From positions 1-30,553 of the IMG/VR virus record IMGVR_UViG_3300009684_000117: a stretch of DNA of 30,553 nucleotides; one strand, given 5' to 3'. Every line of letters starts with the position of its first letter. The stretch's first letter is position 1. Source of the stretch: a virus. The notes beneath the pieces are model-generated. The model was not told the DNA's origin and did no database searches. It saw only the letters and a program-made list of their open reading frames with translations. Positions 5,933 to 13,559 of this stretch are shown here, in pieces. Made by a program: the position numbers and the translations under genes.

Positions 5933-6592
5933 ATGAGCAATAGAACACAAGTTTTCGCAACAGGGTCAAAGAATCCTAGTACAAAATTTTTAGATTGGAA
6001 ATCTGACCAAAAAGGGTTTTCTTACTACGACAAAGATTTAAAGAAAAATGTTGAAGTTTCGCTTCCATTTAAATTTGTTTTCCTTGATGAATTATCAACT
6101 GTTAAAGGTTGGAATGATGCAAGTGAATCGGGAATCTTCTCTAATGAAGTCAAGTATCTTTCTAAAGAAGTTCTAACTATTAAAGCCTTCAAAGGAGGTA
6201 TTCTAGCAAAAGGTCTTTATAATGAGATTAAAGAACAAGTTAAGAATTGTGGTGGTCACTACTCAAAATCAGTTTACATTATGACTGAAGATGGTAAGCT
6301 ATCTAACATTCAGCTTAAAGGTTCTGCTACTAAGCAGTGGGGTGACTTTGTTAAAGTAAATAAGTCTAGGCTTACACAAACTTGGGTTGAGGTTGCTTCT
6401 GCTACTGAATCTAAGAAAGGTAAAGTAGTTTTCTCAGTACCAAATTTTACTGTAGGAGCTGACATTGAGGATGCTGATACTAATTCTGCTGATTTATGCT
6501 TTGATACACTTGAGGACTATCTTAAAGTTTATCTTGCTAAGGTAGATGCTCCCGAAGTAGAAGCTGAAGTAGAAGAAGAAGAATTGTTTTAA
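5933..6592 (+). CDS. Candidate phage single-stranded DNA-binding protein (219 aa)
   Basis: Four features point to an SSB: a beta-rich body (residues 35-170), a strongly acidic, flexible C-terminus ending EVEAEVEEEELF with a terminal Phe as in SSB and T7 gp2.5-type tails, its own strong promoter and terminator (monocistronic, high expression), and a position between the YqaJ nuclease and the primase-helicase. No classical OB-fold SSB family signature is visible, so the assignment rests on context and tail chemistry. It could instead be a single-strand annealing protein serving the YqaJ nuclease. Confidence 0.65.
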   Translation: MSNRTQVFATGSKNPSTKFLDWKSDQKGFSYYDKDLKKNVEVSLPFKFVFLDELSTVKGWNDASESGIFSNEVKYLSKEVLTIKAFKGGILAKGLYNEIKEQVKNCGGHYSKSVYIMTEDGKLSNIQLKGSATKQWGDFVKVNKSRLTQTWVEVASATESKKGKVVFSVPNFTVGADIEDADTNSADLCFDTLEDYLKVYLAKVDAPEVEAEVEEEELF

Positions 6593-6614
6593 GTGTTAAT
6601 TAATTGATTAAATT

Positions 6615-6640
6615 ACCCTCTTTTCGGAGAGGGTTTTTTT
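6615..6640 (+). terminator. Intrinsic terminator after the ssDNA-binding protein gene
   Basis: ACCCTCT 6615-6621 pairs perfectly with AGAGGGT 6628-6634 around a TTTCGG loop, followed by a run of seven T (6634-6640). Located 23 nt after the stop codon. Confidence 0.9.
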
Positions 6641-6658
6641 ATCTAATAACGTTAAATT

Positions 6659-7297
6659 ATGAAAAGAATACTAGTAGCTTGCGAAGAGAGTCAAGCAGTA
6701 ACAATAGCATTTAGAGAATTAGGATTTGAAGCATTTAGTTGTGACTTGCTTCCATGTAGTGGGAATCATCCCGAGTGGCATTACCAAGAAGATATGTTTG
6801 AGGTCATAAAAAGAGAGCCTAGGTTTGATTTAATGATTGCATTTCCTCCGTGTACAGACCTAGCGGTTAGTGGAGCGATGCACTTTGCAAAGAAAGTTGC
6901 TGATGGTAGTCAACAGAAAAGTATTCAGTTTTTTATGGATATTATAAACGCTGATGTTGATAAAATTGTAGTTGAAAATCCAATAGGGATTATGAGTAGA
7001 CTCTACAGAAAACCCGACCAAATAATCCAACCTTGGCAATACGGAGATAAAGCACAGAAAAGCACTTGCTTATGGCTTAAAAACATATCTAAGCTAGAAT
7101 CCACCGACATAGTTGAAAAAGGAGAGTTTTTTGAGTGGACTGATAGAAAGACCGGGGCAAAGAAAAAGCAGCCAATGTGGTATTACAAGGCGCTACTAGA
7201 TGCAAAAAGTCCAGAGCATAGAAGAACTTTAAGAAGCAAAACATTTCAAGGAATAGCGAATGCAATGGCGCAACAGTTTGGAAATCAATTATTATAA
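6659..7297 (+). CDS. Small C5-cytosine methyltransferase-like protein (212 aa)
   Basis: Second methyltransferase-like protein, of the short phage family that begins with ILVACEESQAV (residues 4-13, motif I). Motif IV is FPPCTDLAVSG with candidate nucleophile C65, motif VI is VENPIG with E106-N107-P108, and QYGDKAQKSTCLWL (127-140) corresponds to the QYGD motif of the homologue at 1167. It lacks a target-recognition domain of normal size. No restriction partner is nearby, so it is more likely a protective or regulatory modification enzyme than part of a restriction-modification system. Starts 19 nt after the terminator T-run; no clear promoter of its own was found, so some readthrough is implied. 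Confidence 0.8.
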   Translation: MKRILVACEESQAVTIAFRELGFEAFSCDLLPCSGNHPEWHYQEDMFEVIKREPRFDLMIAFPPCTDLAVSGAMHFAKKVADGSQQKSIQFFMDIINADVDKIVVENPIGIMSRLYRKPDQIIQPWQYGDKAQKSTCLWLKNISKLESTDIVEKGEFFEWTDRKTGAKKKQPMWYYKALLDAKSPEHRRTLRSKTFQGIANAMAQQFGNQLL

Positions 7298-7299
7298 CT

Positions 7300-9615
7300 A
7301 TGAACGTATCTGTATTTAAAGACTTATTAAAGTCAAAAGAAGTTCCATTTATTGTACCAATAGAAAAAGTTGTTACAAGAATAAGGGAAGGTAAAAGTAA
7401 GGATTTAGTTGAACGTATTAGAAAAGGAGAAGATTTAAAAAAACAACTCCCTTGCATTTTATTTGCAGGTGAATTTTCAGAGCGAAACTCCAATGGATTG
7501 GTATCTCATTCGGGACTAATGGTTGTAGATTACGACAAATATCCCGATAATGCATCAATTAACGAACATTTTAAATTATTGAAGCAAAATCCACACTTTG
7601 TACTTTTGTTTATAAGTCCTAGTGGAAATGGTATAAAAGGAGTAGTAAAAATCCCAGTAGCTGATAAAGATAGTCACCCTAAATACTTCAAAGCATTTCA
7701 AAAGAAATTTGACTTTGATTATTTTGATATAGCCAACTCAAATGTAGATAGAGTTTGTTTTGAGTCTTATGACCCGAATATTTACGTTAATTATGAAGCT
7801 GAAATGTTTGATGCTAAATTAATTGATGAAGGTTTTAGTATTACGGAGCGAGTTCCATTAGTTCCAATTGGAGATGAGGATAAGATTATTGATAAAATAA
7901 TGAAATTTAATTGGGGTAAAGGATTTCACGATGGTGAGCGAAATGCATTTATATTTGATATTGCCGGAGCATTTTGTGAGTATGGAATAACTCAATATAC
8001 TGCTGAAAACTATATCATTAATAATGTTATCATTGGTGACTTTACAGACCAAGAAGCAAAAAATACTATCAAATCTGCCTACCGTAAAAGACAATATGAC
8101 TCAAAATACTTTGAGGATTATCAGAAAATTGATAGAATTAAATTAGACTTACATCGAGGTAAAACTGAAGTAATGAAAATACACAATATCGATGAGAGTA
8201 CATTTGATGATTTAAAAGAGGTAAGTGAGAACGATAACTTTTGGTTTTTAGATAAGAAGGATAATGTTAAAATTGACTCCCTAAAATATAAATTATTCCT
8301 AGAGGAAAAGGGATTTGCCAAACATTATCCAAATGGAAGTGATAAGCCGATGTTTGTATTTATAAAAGAAAACAAGGTAAAAGAGTCATCTATTTCCAGG
8401 ATTAAGGATTTTGTTCTAACGTATCTGCTTGAAAGAAAGCACATTGACGTATTTAACTACTGTTCTACCTATCATAATCTATTTACAGAGCAGTATTTAA
8501 TAATGTTAGAAACAATTGATTTACTGATGCTTAAGGACTCAAAAGACTATAGCTATATTCCATTCTCCAATGGAGTTTTAAAGGTAACTCAAACCGCAGT
8601 TGAGCTTAAGGAGTATTTTGAGATGGATGAATACATATGGGAAAGTCAGATATTGGATCGTGAGTGGAAGAAAACAAAGACAACTGATAATGACTATCAA
8701 AAGTTCATCGAGAATGTATCTCACAACGACCCTACGGCAATGAAATGTACGATAGGTTACTTACTATTAAATTATAAAAATCGTTCCCAAAATAAGGCTG
8801 TAATACTCAATGATGAGATTATATCTGAGTCTCCCGAAGGAGGAACTGGAAAAGGATTATTTGTGCAGGGAATTGGTCAGATAAGAAGAACAGATATTAT
8901 AGATGGTAAACAGTATGATAACAAAAAGTCATTCGCTTATCAGACCATTTCATTAGAAACTAAAGTATTGGTATTTGATGACGTTAAGAAAGGTTTTGAT
9001 TTTGAGAATAATTTCAGTTTAATTACAGAAGGAATTACCTTAGAGAAGAAAAATAAGGATGCTATCAAATTAAATGTACACGAATCTCCAAAGGTTATCA
9101 TCTCTACTAATTACGCAATAAAAGGAGATGGTCACTCACAGGATCGCAGAAGGCACGAATTAGAGATAGCTCAATATTATGGTAAGAATTTAACTCCGGA
9201 GAAGGATTTTGGTAGACAACTTTTTGATGATTGGGAATTATCTGATTTCCATAAGTTTGATAACTATATGATTGAATGTTTACAAGAGTATTTTACATTT
9301 GGACTTATAGCTCAAAACAGTAAGAATACTCATATCCGTAGATTTATCGCAAGTACATCTCCCGAGTTTAACGAATGGTCAATGGATAGTGAGAATTTAC
9401 CAGTAGGAATTAGACTTGACAAGCAGGTTTATTTAGATAATTTTAAAAGAGATTATCCCGATTTCGCCCAATTTAGATTAACTCATAAACGATTTCAAAT
9501 GTTCATACAGAAATATTGTCAATTTAAAGACTTGAAATACAGTGATGGTAATAGCAATGGAATGAAATGGTTTATGATTGATGAAGAAAAAATTGAAGAT
9601 GATGAAATATTTTAA
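7300..9615 (+). CDS. BT4734/VirE-N-type primase fused to SF3-like helicase (771 aa)
   Basis: Replication primase-helicase. The N-terminal part resembles the BT4734-like (VirE N) archaeo-eukaryotic primase-type domain: LMVVDYD with candidate metal ligands D77 and D79, SPSGNGIKGVV (106-116) and NVDRVCFESYDP (148-159). A PriCT-like helical segment follows (about 208-268). The helicase core has Walker A EGGTGKGLF (513-521), Walker B VLVFDD (556-561), a sensor 1-like ISTN (601-604) and arginine-finger candidates RRR (616-618). Walker A has Gly where Ser/Thr normally follows the Lys. A C-terminal winged-helix-like tail (about 680-765) probably contacts DNA. It starts 2 nt after the methyltransferase-like stop. 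The last part of the gene is duplicated 162 bp downstream. Confidence 0.9.
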   Translation: MNVSVFKDLLKSKEVPFIVPIEKVVTRIREGKSKDLVERIRKGEDLKKQLPCILFAGEFSERNSNGLVSHSGLMVVDYDKYPDNASINEHFKLLKQNPHFVLLFISPSGNGIKGVVKIPVADKDSHPKYFKAFQKKFDFDYFDIANSNVDRVCFESYDPNIYVNYEAEMFDAKLIDEGFSITERVPLVPIGDEDKIIDKIMKFNWGKGFHDGERNAFIFDIAGAFCEYGITQYTAENYIINNVIIGDFTDQEAKNTIKSAYRKRQYDSKYFEDYQKIDRIKLDLHRGKTEVMKIHNIDESTFDDLKEVSENDNFWFLDKKDNVKIDSLKYKLFLEEKGFAKHYPNGSDKPMFVFIKENKVKESSISRIKDFVLTYLLERKHIDVFNYCSTYHNLFTEQYLIMLETIDLLMLKDSKDYSYIPFSNGVLKVTQTAVELKEYFEMDEYIWESQILDREWKKTKTTDNDYQKFIENVSHNDPTAMKCTIGYLLLNYKNRSQNKAVILNDEIISESPEGGTGKGLFVQGIGQIRRTDIIDGKQYDNKKSFAYQTISLETKVLVFDDVKKGFDFENNFSLITEGITLEKKNKDAIKLNVHESPKVIISTNYAIKGDGHSQDRRRHELEIAQYYGKNLTPEKDFGRQLFDDWELSDFHKFDNYMIECLQEYFTFGLIAQNSKNTHIRRFIASTSPEFNEWSMDSENLPVGIRLDKQVYLDNFKRDYPDFAQFRLTHKRFQMFIQKYCQFKDLKYSDGNSNGMKWFMIDEEKIEDDEIF
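9536..9593 (+). repeat. 58-bp direct repeat, copy 1 (inside primase-helicase 3' end)
   Basis: Exactly identical over 58 bp to 9698-9755. This copy is in frame in the primase-helicase gene and encodes its last conserved residues (YSDGNSNGMKWFMIDEEK). Confidence 0.95.
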
Positions 9616-9624
9616 ATAAAAGTA

Positions 9625-9654
9625 TTGTTTAACAAAATAAAAGTATTACATTTA
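9625..9654 (+). promoter_or_regulatory. Promoter P6 (TTG-N19-TACATTTA)
   Basis: TTG 9625-9627, 19-nt spacer, TACATTTA 9647-9654; one mismatch to TAnnTTTG. It lies between the two 58-bp repeats and could drive the genes from 9779 onward. Confidence 0.55.
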
Positions 9655-9697
9655 CCAAAAATATAAAACAAATGAAAAAGACAATTACTACTCTTAG

Positions 9698-9755
9698 AAT
9701 ACAGTGATGGTAATAGCAATGGAATGAAATGGTTTATGATTGATGAAGAAAAAAT
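9698..9755 (+). repeat. 58-bp direct repeat, copy 2 (intergenic remnant of primase 3' end)
   Basis: Perfect copy of 9536-9593 located after the primase stop codon. In the primase frame it would continue MKWFMIDEEKIQILK then TAG (9769-9771), so it looks like an alternative, displaced end of the primase gene. An 11-codon frame from ATG 9672 runs into it and stops at TGA, so no functional protein is made there. Confidence 0.95.
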
Positions 9756-9778
9756 ACAAATCTTAAAATAGGAAAAAA

Positions 9779-10072
9779 ATGAAACAATTAGCATCGCTAA
9801 GAACAAATTTAAGTTTTTCTATAGAAAATGGAGCTACAGAATTAAAACCACTAATAGAAATTATACTACTTACTTATAAGCCAGAGTATTCATTTAATTC
9901 TAAAAGTGAAATCCAACAAAAGAAAGCATTGGATGAAACTAGGTTAATTCTAAGTACTGATGGATTAAACCAAATGATTGTTAATCTGCAATTAGCGGCA
10001 ACACAATTACAACAATATGAACAAATGGCAATCGCTTTAAATCAAGTCGTAGACGCAATTAAAAACAAATGA
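9779..10072 (+). CDS. Hypothetical helical protein (97 aa)
   Basis: First intact gene after P6 and the repeat remnant. Mostly helical, Gln-rich C-terminal half (LQLAATQLQQYEQMAIALNQ) that may form a coiled coil. Overlaps the MazG-like gene by 4 nt. Function unknown. Confidence 0.65.
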   Translation: MKQLASLRTNLSFSIENGATELKPLIEIILLTYKPEYSFNSKSEIQQKKALDETRLILSTDGLNQMIVNLQLAATQLQQYEQMAIALNQVVDAIKNK

Positions 10073-10374
10073 AAAATTACATAGAGCTAGAAAATTTAGT
10101 AATCAATTGGGCAAAAGAAAAAGGAATACTTGAAAAAGCAACTCCTATGGCACAATGCTTAAAAACAATAGAAGAAGTATATGAACTTCAAACTGCTATA
10201 GCTACTAATGACAGAGAAGAAATAATTGACGCTTTAGGCGATATACTTGTAACTATAATTATTCAAGCAGAAATGCAAGGATTAAGTTTAGAATCTTGTC
10301 TGCAATCAGCTTATAATGTTATTTCAATGAGAACTGGAAAAATGGTTAATGGTCAATTTGTAAAAGATAAATAA
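10069..10374 (+). CDS. MazG-like nucleotide pyrophosphohydrolase (101 aa)
   Basis: Short all-alpha NTP pyrophosphohydrolase of the MazG-like phage family, hydrolysing (d)NTPs to monophosphates plus pyrophosphate with Mg2+. The metal-binding pattern is present: KTIEEVYELQTAI (E-E-x2-E, residues 32-44) and EEIIDALGDILV (E-x3-D-x2-D, residues 50-61). The C-terminal CLQSAYNVISMRTGKMVNGQFVKD is typical of this subfamily. Length is normal. In phages such enzymes alter nucleotide pools or (p)ppGpp signalling; the substrate cannot be read from the sequence. Confidence 0.88.
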   Translation: MKNYIELENLVINWAKEKGILEKATPMAQCLKTIEEVYELQTAIATNDREEIIDALGDILVTIIIQAEMQGLSLESCLQSAYNVISMRTGKMVNGQFVKDK

Positions 10375-10375
10375 T

Positions 10376-10594
10376 ATGACGTTAAAAGAAACATTTGATA
10401 AAGTAATAGTATATCCATTTTCAGAAAATAGGGAACAAATGAAAGTTTTAAAAGAAGAAAATAGTAATGAATGTATAAAAATAACTGATGAATTTGCTAT
10501 TGGATTTGGTGAATATTTAGATTCATTATTAGAGGAGCAAATTAGAAGTTTTACAATGAAAGAACTATTAGAAATCTATAAAAAAGGATTATGA
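10376..10594 (+). CDS. Hypothetical protein, paralogue A (72 aa)
   Basis: Shares with the next gene the pattern KE-F-K at the N-terminus, DEFAIGFGEYLD (residues 38-49) and ELLEIYKKGL at the C-terminus, so the two arose by tandem duplication. Starts 1 nt after the MazG-like stop. Acidic, helical; function unknown. Confidence 0.65.
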   Translation: MTLKETFDKVIVYPFSENREQMKVLKEENSNECIKITDEFAIGFGEYLDSLLEEQIRSFTMKELLEIYKKGL

Positions 10595-10800
10595 AACTAA
10601 AAGAAAAGTTTAAAAAGCAATTAGATACTGCAACTCCAACTTTAAATAGACCTTGGTATCAAGCCCAAAAATCCACAGAATTAGCAGATGAATTTGCTGT
10701 AGGATTTGCAGAATGGTTAGATATTAATTTTAAACTTAATTTCACAAATAACGTATTTAAAGATTTATTAGAAATATATAAAGAAGAAAAAGGATTATGA
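10591..10800 (+). CDS. Hypothetical protein, paralogue B (69 aa)
   Basis: Tandem paralogue of 10376-10594: DEFAVGFAEWLD (residues 33-44) and DLLEIYKEEKGL at the C-terminus. ATGA overlap with both neighbours. Such short 'DEFAvGFaeWLd' proteins recur in Bacteroidota phage early regions; function unknown. Confidence 0.65.
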   Translation: MKLKEKFKKQLDTATPTLNRPWYQAQKSTELADEFAVGFAEWLDINFKLNFTNNVFKDLLEIYKEEKGL

Positions 10801-11027
10801 CACCAAAAGAAAAAGCAGAAGAATTAGTATTAAGATATTTAAGGCTTCAAGAAAAGGGTAGTTCAAATTGGCTTCATAAAACATTAGCTAAACAATGTGC
10901 ATTAATAGCAGTTGATGAGATAATAGAAAATATTGATTTTGAACTATGCGATATGAATGGAGATTTTTATATAAATCCAAAAGTAAAATATTGGAAAGAA
11001 GTTAAAAGAGAAATAGAGAAATTATGA
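10797..11027 (+). CDS. Hypothetical protein (76 aa)
   Basis: The layout MTPKEKAEELV...AKQCALIAVDEII...KYWKEVKREIEKL is a recurring small protein in Bacteroidota phages. Entirely helical; no catalytic motif. 4-nt overlap on both sides. Confidence 0.65.
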   Translation: MTPKEKAEELVLRYLRLQEKGSSNWLHKTLAKQCALIAVDEIIENIDFELCDMNGDFYINPKVKYWKEVKREIEKL

Positions 11028-11191
11028 CCGCAAAAGATAAATATATAGGAGCTTATTTGGATGGTTATTTTTCTGATAAGGATTTAGAATATGGAATGAA
11101 ATATATATCAATGCTAAATAATGCAATTACAGAGGCTGAAATAAAATACAAAGAATACGGAAAAAACTTAAGACAAATAAATAAATTATGA
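11024..11191 (+). CDS. Small hypothetical protein (55 aa)
   Basis: ATG 11024 overlaps the upstream TGA, and the stop (11189-11191) overlaps the next ATG (11188), which fixes it as a coupled gene. Acidic-basic mixed, Tyr-rich, helical. No family. Confidence 0.6.
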   Translation: MTAKDKYIGAYLDGYFSDKDLEYGMKYISMLNNAITEAEIKYKEYGKNLRQINKL

Positions 11192-11421
11192 CAAATTACA
11201 ATAACCTAAAAGATTGCCATTTAATGTTATGGGATCTTAATCCTAAAAAGAGAAAAGAAATTAGTTTTGTTATTCCTGTAGCTTCAAATATAGTTGAAGG
11301 AGATACTATAACTTGTGGATTAAAGTCAAAGTATACTATAACTGAAATAGTGTCTAAAGTGCCATCTAAAATGGATGGTATGTATTACATAATCGCAAAA
11401 ATAAATTGGAGTAAAATATGA
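11188..11421 (+). CDS. Hypothetical beta-rich protein (77 aa)
   Basis: Predicted small beta-barrel-like protein (SFVIPVASNIVEGDTITCGLKSKYTITEIVSKVPSK). The alternation of hydrophobic residues resembles SH3/KOW-like folds, but this is only an impression. Coupled by ATGA overlaps. Confidence 0.6.
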   Translation: MTNYNNLKDCHLMLWDLNPKKRKEISFVIPVASNIVEGDTITCGLKSKYTITEIVSKVPSKMDGMYYIIAKINWSKI

Positions 11422-11666
11422 TAGAAATTATGCCAAAATGGTTCGATGGTAAAGTATATAGCCAAGGAGCTGAAGTTACAAATGAGTTTAGTGGAGAAAC
11501 TTGTACTTTAAATTGTTATGAGTTGAGTATGTATGATTTTATAATTGGATGTGATAGACTTATATCTAATGGACTACGTAGCAAGAAAATTGTAAATGAA
11601 TTTAACAAAGGTTTAACTTGGTTTAGAAAAACTAATCCAAAAGCCTATTTAATACTCTTAGACTAA
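11418..11666 (+). CDS. Conserved phage hypothetical protein (82 aa)
   Basis: Contains the string of conserved features 'MPKWFDGKVYSQGAEVTNEFSGET', 'NCYELSMYDFIIG' and 'GLTWFRKTNPKAYLILLD', a pattern seen in many phage genomes as a small protein of unknown function. Overlaps neighbours by 4 nt and 1 nt. Confidence 0.7.
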   Translation: MIEIMPKWFDGKVYSQGAEVTNEFSGETCTLNCYELSMYDFIIGCDRLISNGLRSKKIVNEFNKGLTWFRKTNPKAYLILLD

Positions 11667-11794
11667 TGAGTAAGAAGCAACATTTTAAGCCAATAACTAG
11701 AATAAGAAAAGTAATAGACTTCTATTTGGCAAGGGGAGTAAATAAAGAGAGTGTAAATAAAGTATTAAGAAAAATAGTTAAGTTATGGTTATAG
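11666..11794 (+). CDS. Small basic protein (42 aa)
   Basis: 42 residues, very basic (14 Lys/Arg), with an HTH-like stretch (IRKVIDFYLARGVNKESVNKVLRK). Coupled upstream by taATG and overlapping the next small gene by 10 nt. Possibly nucleic-acid binding. Confidence 0.5.
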   Translation: MSKKQHFKPITRIRKVIDFYLARGVNKESVNKVLRKIVKLWL

Positions 11795-11877
11795 CAGTAT
11801 ATTTTTTCGCAGTAATTGGATTTTTAAAGTGTTTTGAGAGATTTATAGATTATATTGTAGATAGATTTAATAGATAG
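11785..11877 (+). CDS. Micro membrane protein (30 aa)
   Basis: 30 codons with one hydrophobic segment (VIAVYFFAVIGFLKCF) followed by a charged tail. ATG 11785 overlaps the upstream gene; the next gene begins 5 nt after the stop. Accepted on position and composition only. Confidence 0.4.
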   Translation: MVIAVYFFAVIGFLKCFERFIDYIVDRFNR

Positions 11878-11882
11878 GAATT

Positions 11883-12635
11883 ATGAAGAATATACACATA
11901 ATAGCAGCGGATAAACCAAGTAGGTTATTTGAATTATCAGGTGATTTACATTTACATACTGAATTAGGTTTCGACTATAAAAGAAGTAGAAACATCTATA
12001 TAACTTCTAATGAAGAAATTAAAGTAGGAGATTACAGATTAAACATTCAAAGATATTATTTTAAAAAAGTCGATAAAGAAGGATTGGATTATTATAATAA
12101 AAGAAATGATATATTTAAAAAAGTTATTTTATCAACAGACCAAGACTTAATTAAAGATGGTGTACAAGCTATTGATGATGATTTCTTAGAGTGGTTCGTA
12201 GCTCATCCAAGTTGTGAGGAGGTTGAAGTTATAAATAAAGGTAAAATGGGTGTATTTTCGGATGGGACAACTGGTATCATTTATAATGATTACAAAATTA
12301 TTATTCCAAAAGAATCACCTAAACAAAATCTAATAAATATGATAGAACAAGATGAAGAATTAGCAATGTATGAAGAATCTTTTAAACACGAAGTAAGAGT
12401 AATTCCAAAAGAAGAGATATTAGAAAATAGATCCTCTGCATATGAGTTTATTGATTTTTATGAGAAAGGTAAAACAAACTTAGAAAAACTACCATTCCAA
12501 GAATTAATTAAAGAGTTTACAGAATATTACAAAAATGTTACGTTAAAATTGCAAAAACCTAAACAAGAAAAAAATTGTAGCGAAGAAGAAATTGAATGGA
12601 AAAAAGAAAGAAATTTTGATATTAATTGCAGTTAA
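11883..12635 (+). CDS. Conserved phage hypothetical protein (250 aa)
   Basis: Opens with KNIHIIAADKPSRLFELSGDLHL and carries RNIYITSNEEIKVGD, KKVILSTDQDLIKDGVQAIDDDFLEWFVAHPSCEEVEVI (about residues 79-117), a set of blocks widespread in Flavobacteria phages and genomes as an unassigned protein. The C-terminal half is charged and helical. No catalytic residues are evident. Largest gene of unknown function in the small-gene cluster. Confidence 0.7.
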   Translation: MKNIHIIAADKPSRLFELSGDLHLHTELGFDYKRSRNIYITSNEEIKVGDYRLNIQRYYFKKVDKEGLDYYNKRNDIFKKVILSTDQDLIKDGVQAIDDDFLEWFVAHPSCEEVEVINKGKMGVFSDGTTGIIYNDYKIIIPKESPKQNLINMIEQDEELAMYEESFKHEVRVIPKEEILENRSSAYEFIDFYEKGKTNLEKLPFQELIKEFTEYYKNVTLKLQKPKQEKNCSEEEIEWKKERNFDINCS

Positions 12636-12647
12636 AAGAAATAAGTT

Positions 12648-12968
12648 ATGATAAAATGTTATTGTGGGCATACTATCAATTGTGATTGCGAAGTAGAGCA
12701 AGAAACACTTGAAGAAGCTGCTGAAAAATATTCATATTATTGGGAAAATATAACAGGTTTAGTTTATGAGGATGAATATCCTTCAGCTGTTAATAAATTA
12801 GATTTTATAAATGGTGCTAAATGGCAACAAAAGAATAGTTATAGCGAGGAAGAAGTTAAAAACATTGCAAATTGGGCTTTTGGGTTTTACAAAAGAAATG
12901 ATTTATCAGATGATGAATTAGAAAATGAATTTAATAGAATTTTAGCTAAAAAATTTAAAAAGAAATAA
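12648..12968 (+). CDS. Cassette protein with AKWQQ-YSEEE module (106 aa)
   Basis: N-terminal Cys/His cluster (CYCGHTINCDC, residues 4-14) that may bind zinc, then EEAAEKYSYYWEN, then INGAKWQQKNSYSEEEVKNIANWAFGF (about 54-80). The AKWQQ-YSEEE module is shared with the proteins at 12972 and 13281, and the C-terminus KKFKKK resembles the QFKKK end of the latter. Function unknown; belongs to a family of phage proteins built from this module. Confidence 0.65.
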   Translation: MIKCYCGHTINCDCEVEQETLEEAAEKYSYYWENITGLVYEDEYPSAVNKLDFINGAKWQQKNSYSEEEVKNIANWAFGFYKRNDLSDDELENEFNRILAKKFKKK

Positions 12969-12971
12969 GTT

Positions 12972-13175
12972 ATGGATTTTAGAAAAGAACTATCAAAGTG
13001 GGGTTACAATAAAGGCAACTCAATTGATGTTGAAACATTAGTTGATGAAATATTACCGAGTTTGTTTTCTCAACAAGAAAGAAGCTATAGCGAGGAAGAC
13101 ATGAGAAAAGCTTTTGAATGGAGAGCGGAACATCATACTTTTGAAGGCTGGATGATACAACATAAAAATAAATAA
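12972..13175 (+). CDS. Cassette protein with QQERSYSEEDMRKA module (67 aa)
   Basis: Residues 34-49 (QQERSYSEEDMRKAFE) are the shared cassette module; at DNA level 13071-13111 matches 13374-13414 with one mismatch in 41 bp. The N-terminal part (FRKELSKWGYNKGNSIDVETLVDEIL) is different. Starts 3 nt after the previous stop through the repeated junction TAAGTTATG. Confidence 0.65.
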   Translation: MDFRKELSKWGYNKGNSIDVETLVDEILPSLFSQQERSYSEEDMRKAFEWRAEHHTFEGWMIQHKNK

Positions 13176-13178
13176 GTT

Positions 13179-13277
13179 ATGAATGATGATAAAATAATTA
13201 AATTAATATTGTATTTACAAACAATAATATATTTAATAGCAATAATATATTTAATATTTTCAATTAAAAAGAAATAA
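13179..13277 (+). CDS. Small single-TM protein (32 aa)
   Basis: 32 codons with one long hydrophobic helix (LILYLQTIIYLIAIIYLIFSI) and a KKK end. Flanked on both sides by the same TAAGTTATG junction as the cassette genes, which supports expression. Confidence 0.5.
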   Translation: MNDDKIIKLILYLQTIIYLIAIIYLIFSIKKK

Positions 13278-13280
13278 GTT

Positions 13281-13556
13281 ATGAAAAAACAAACAGTTGA
13301 AGAAGTTGCTAAAAAATATGATGGAGAAAATGCCGCAAGTGGTGTTAAATCTTTTATAGCAGGCGCTAAATGGCAACAAGAAAGAAGCTATAGCGAGGAA
13401 GATATGAGAAAAGCAATTCAATTAGCGAGGTTATGTACTTTAGATAAAGAAATTGGGGATTTTATTGATTTATCAGGATTAACTGAAATTTGTACTTACG
13501 GATTAGAAGAGACACATTCTGAAAATTCAATCATTGAACAATTTAAAAAGAAATAA
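13281..13556 (+). CDS. Cassette protein with AKWQQERSYSEEDMRKA module (91 aa)
   Basis: EEVAKKYDGENAASGVKSFIAGAKWQQERSYSEEDMRKAIQLA (residues 7-48) is the fullest form of the shared module. The C-terminal part (TYGLEETHSENSIIEQFKKK) is distinct. Coupled to both neighbours by the repeated junction. Function unknown. Confidence 0.65.
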   Translation: MKKQTVEEVAKKYDGENAASGVKSFIAGAKWQQERSYSEEDMRKAIQLARLCTLDKEIGDFIDLSGLTEICTYGLEETHSENSIIEQFKKK

Positions 13557-13559
13557 GTT

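Noticed and set aside
7089-7493. 134-codon minus-strand frame
   Set aside because: It lies opposite the methyltransferase-like and primase genes, both with clear motifs; no promoter or family support.
9672-9707. 11-codon frame between the two 58-bp repeats
   Set aside because: Too short and ends inside the duplicated primase remnant; treated as part of the duplication scar.
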